Of a DNA stretch of 5,830 nucleotides, positions 5,239 through 5,830 are shown in pieces. The position numbers and the translations under genes are program-made. Below the pieces are notes generated by a model, which made no database searches, had not been told where the DNA came from, and saw nothing but the letters and a program-made list of their open reading frames with translations. Source of the DNA: Verrucomicrobia subdivision 6 bacterium (GTDB lineage: Bacteria; Verrucomicrobiota; Verrucomicrobiia; Methylacidiphilales; Verrucolacustridaceae); assembly GCA_945866245.1 (NCBI GenBank), contig CAMBGW010000147.1, positions 1-5,830 on the forward strand, read 5' to 3'. Each line of letters begins with the position of its first letter. Positions within the stretch are counted from its first letter, which is position 1.

Positions 5239-5442
5239 ATGAAGTTTAGGGTCGTGGTTAAAAAAGATAAGTTAACAGATCGCTGGTCAGCGGTTTTTCC
5301 TGAAGTCCCCGGTTGCGCCAGTGCCGGCGACACGGAGGCGGAGGCGGTAGAAAATGCCCGGGAAGCGCTCGCGCTGTGGCTGAAGCCTTCCAAGATAAAG
5401 TTTCCGAGCCGGGCGAGGATTTTAGAACTTTCCGTTCCTTGA
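5239..5442 (+). CDS. hicB: HicB-family antitoxin, short form
   Basis: A 67-residue protein with the partial RNase H-like fold of HicB antitoxins. The start VVVKKDKLTDRWSAVFPEVPGC is followed by GDTEAEAVENAREAL at 30-44 and a short beta-type tail ending RILELSVP. It would block the HicA mRNA interferase encoded next. The length and ending match the short HicB class, which lacks an added helix-turn-helix or ribbon-helix-helix DNA-binding domain. Autoregulation through a separate domain is therefore not expected from this protein alone. The ATG at 5239 fits the family N-terminus. The leader just before it is A-rich (TATTAAAATAAAAAC) without a clear Shine-Dalgarno sequence. Its stop touches the HicA reading frame, where a TTG at 5439 would give a TTGA overlap. 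Confidence 0.88.
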   Translation: MKFRVVVKKDKLTDRWSAVFPEVPGCASAGDTEAEAVENAREALALWLKPSKIKFPSRARILELSVP

Positions 5443-5474
5443 GCTGAAGATTTCCCGTTCGCAACGCGAAAGAA

Positions 5475-5654
5475 GTGATCCGGGCTTTGCGAAAGCACGG
5501 GTTTCAACAGAACGACCAATCAGGTAGTCACCAGAAATGGCGAAATGAAGAGGGGAGACAGGTCATTGTTCCTTTTCATGGATCGAAATCGATTCCGATC
5601 GGGACGTTGAAAAGTATTCTTGAGGGCAGCGGATTAAGGGCTGAAGACCTGTGA
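5475..5654 (+). CDS. hicA: HicA-family mRNA interferase, start uncertain and possibly disrupted
   Basis: The frame encodes a HicA-type double-stranded-RNA-binding-fold toxin: VIRALRKHGFQQNDQSGSH, then QVIVPFHGSKSIPIGTLKSILEGSGLRAEDL. The histidine of SGSH is the usual catalytic residue. Family-like sequence continues upstream of 5475, reading RFPVRNAKE from 5448, which matches the normal HicA N-terminus. A TGA at 5445-5447 interrupts this frame, two codons after a TTG at 5439 that overlaps the hicB stop as TTGA. The only in-frame start downstream is GTG 5475, giving 59 residues. That is close to the shortest known HicA proteins but cuts into the first helix. Either this short form is made, or a single base change has created a stop codon in a 71-codon gene and inactivated it. 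The HicA identity is firm; whether the gene is functional is open. Confidence 0.75.
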   Translation: MIRALRKHGFQQNDQSGSHQKWRNEEGRQVIVPFHGSKSIPIGTLKSILEGSGLRAEDL

Positions 5655-5663
5655 AATGCGGAC

Positions 5664-5830
5664 TTAGGGAGCCTTTAAAGCATCTGGGGGAAGCAGGCCG
5701 CGGGAGATTAGTTTTTTGGCGAACTCGATTTGGCTGGGGGCGAGGGTGGTGGAGGTGGATTTTGGGAGAGGACCGTCGAACAGTTCGTAGTTGAACAGTT
5801 GGTGAGCGACTTGGGGGAAGCGGTCGGGGG
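5664..5830 (-). CDS. C-terminal fragment of an unrecognised protein, cut by window edge
   Basis: An open frame on the minus strand runs in from the right edge and ends at TAA 5666-5664, giving 54 visible residues. It reads DRFPQVAHQLFNYELFDGPL, then a Ser/Thr/Pro stretch PKSTSTTLAPSQ, then IEFAKKLISRGLLPPDALKAP. The composition and the helix-like end look like real coding sequence, and the strand-specific C/G bias matches that of the minus-strand genes to the left. It converges on hicA with only nine bases between the stops. I do not recognise the family. It probably marks the end of the accessory stretch. Confidence 0.6.
   Translation of the reverse strand, partial: PDRFPQVAHQLFNYELFDGPLPKSTSTTLAPSQIEFAKKLISRGLLPPDALKAP

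Noticed and set aside
1..5830. tRNA or rRNA genes and CRISPR arrays
   Set aside because: No cloverleaf-like segment, rRNA-like stretch or regularly spaced repeat series was seen on either strand.

Overview
Bacterial chromosomal DNA of moderately high GC (estimated by eye, mid-50s percent), densely coded on both strands. The gene content is a ROK-type polyphosphate glucokinase, an M32 carboxypeptidase, a family 2 glycosyltransferase and several two-gene toxin-antitoxin (TA) type modules. Few genes have a clear Shine-Dalgarno sequence. A Verrucomicrobiota-like or related environmental bacterium is my best guess, but this is inference from gene style only; no phylogenetic marker is present.

Layout. 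Positions 1-735 (+) hold nearly all of a polyphosphate-dependent glucokinase, cut at the left edge. It converges, across 27 bases, on a minus-strand pair: an M32 metallocarboxypeptidase (1560-3062) followed by a family 2 glycosyltransferase (763-1563), joined by an ATGA overlap. Upstream of these on the minus strand lies a Phd/YefM-type antitoxin with a PIN-domain (VapC) toxin (3131-3762, GTGA overlap), behind a palindromic operator-like promoter region. Positions 3763-4071 contain no gene but hold several inverted repeats. A minus-strand MNT nucleotidyltransferase/HEPN pair (4072-4801, 8-base overlap) comes next. Positions 4802-5238 are again gene-free and rich in dyads. A plus-strand HicB/HicA pair (5239-5654) follows, with hicA lacking a convincing start. 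The right edge (5664-5830, minus) holds the C-terminus of a protein I do not recognise.

The left half looks like ordinary housekeeping sequence. From about 3100 to 5660 the window is a small accessory island: three unrelated TA-type modules in about 2.5 kb, separated by non-coding DNA with many short palindromes. The most unusual structure is a pair of 31-base direct repeats, each with a perfect 8-bp-stem hairpin, starting 1009 bases apart (4029 and 5038). They bracket exactly the MNT/HEPN pair plus its upstream region, and could mark a cassette or an interspersed repeat family. A 30-base near-perfect palindrome at 3954-3983 and an apparent early stop codon in hicA are the other main points to check.
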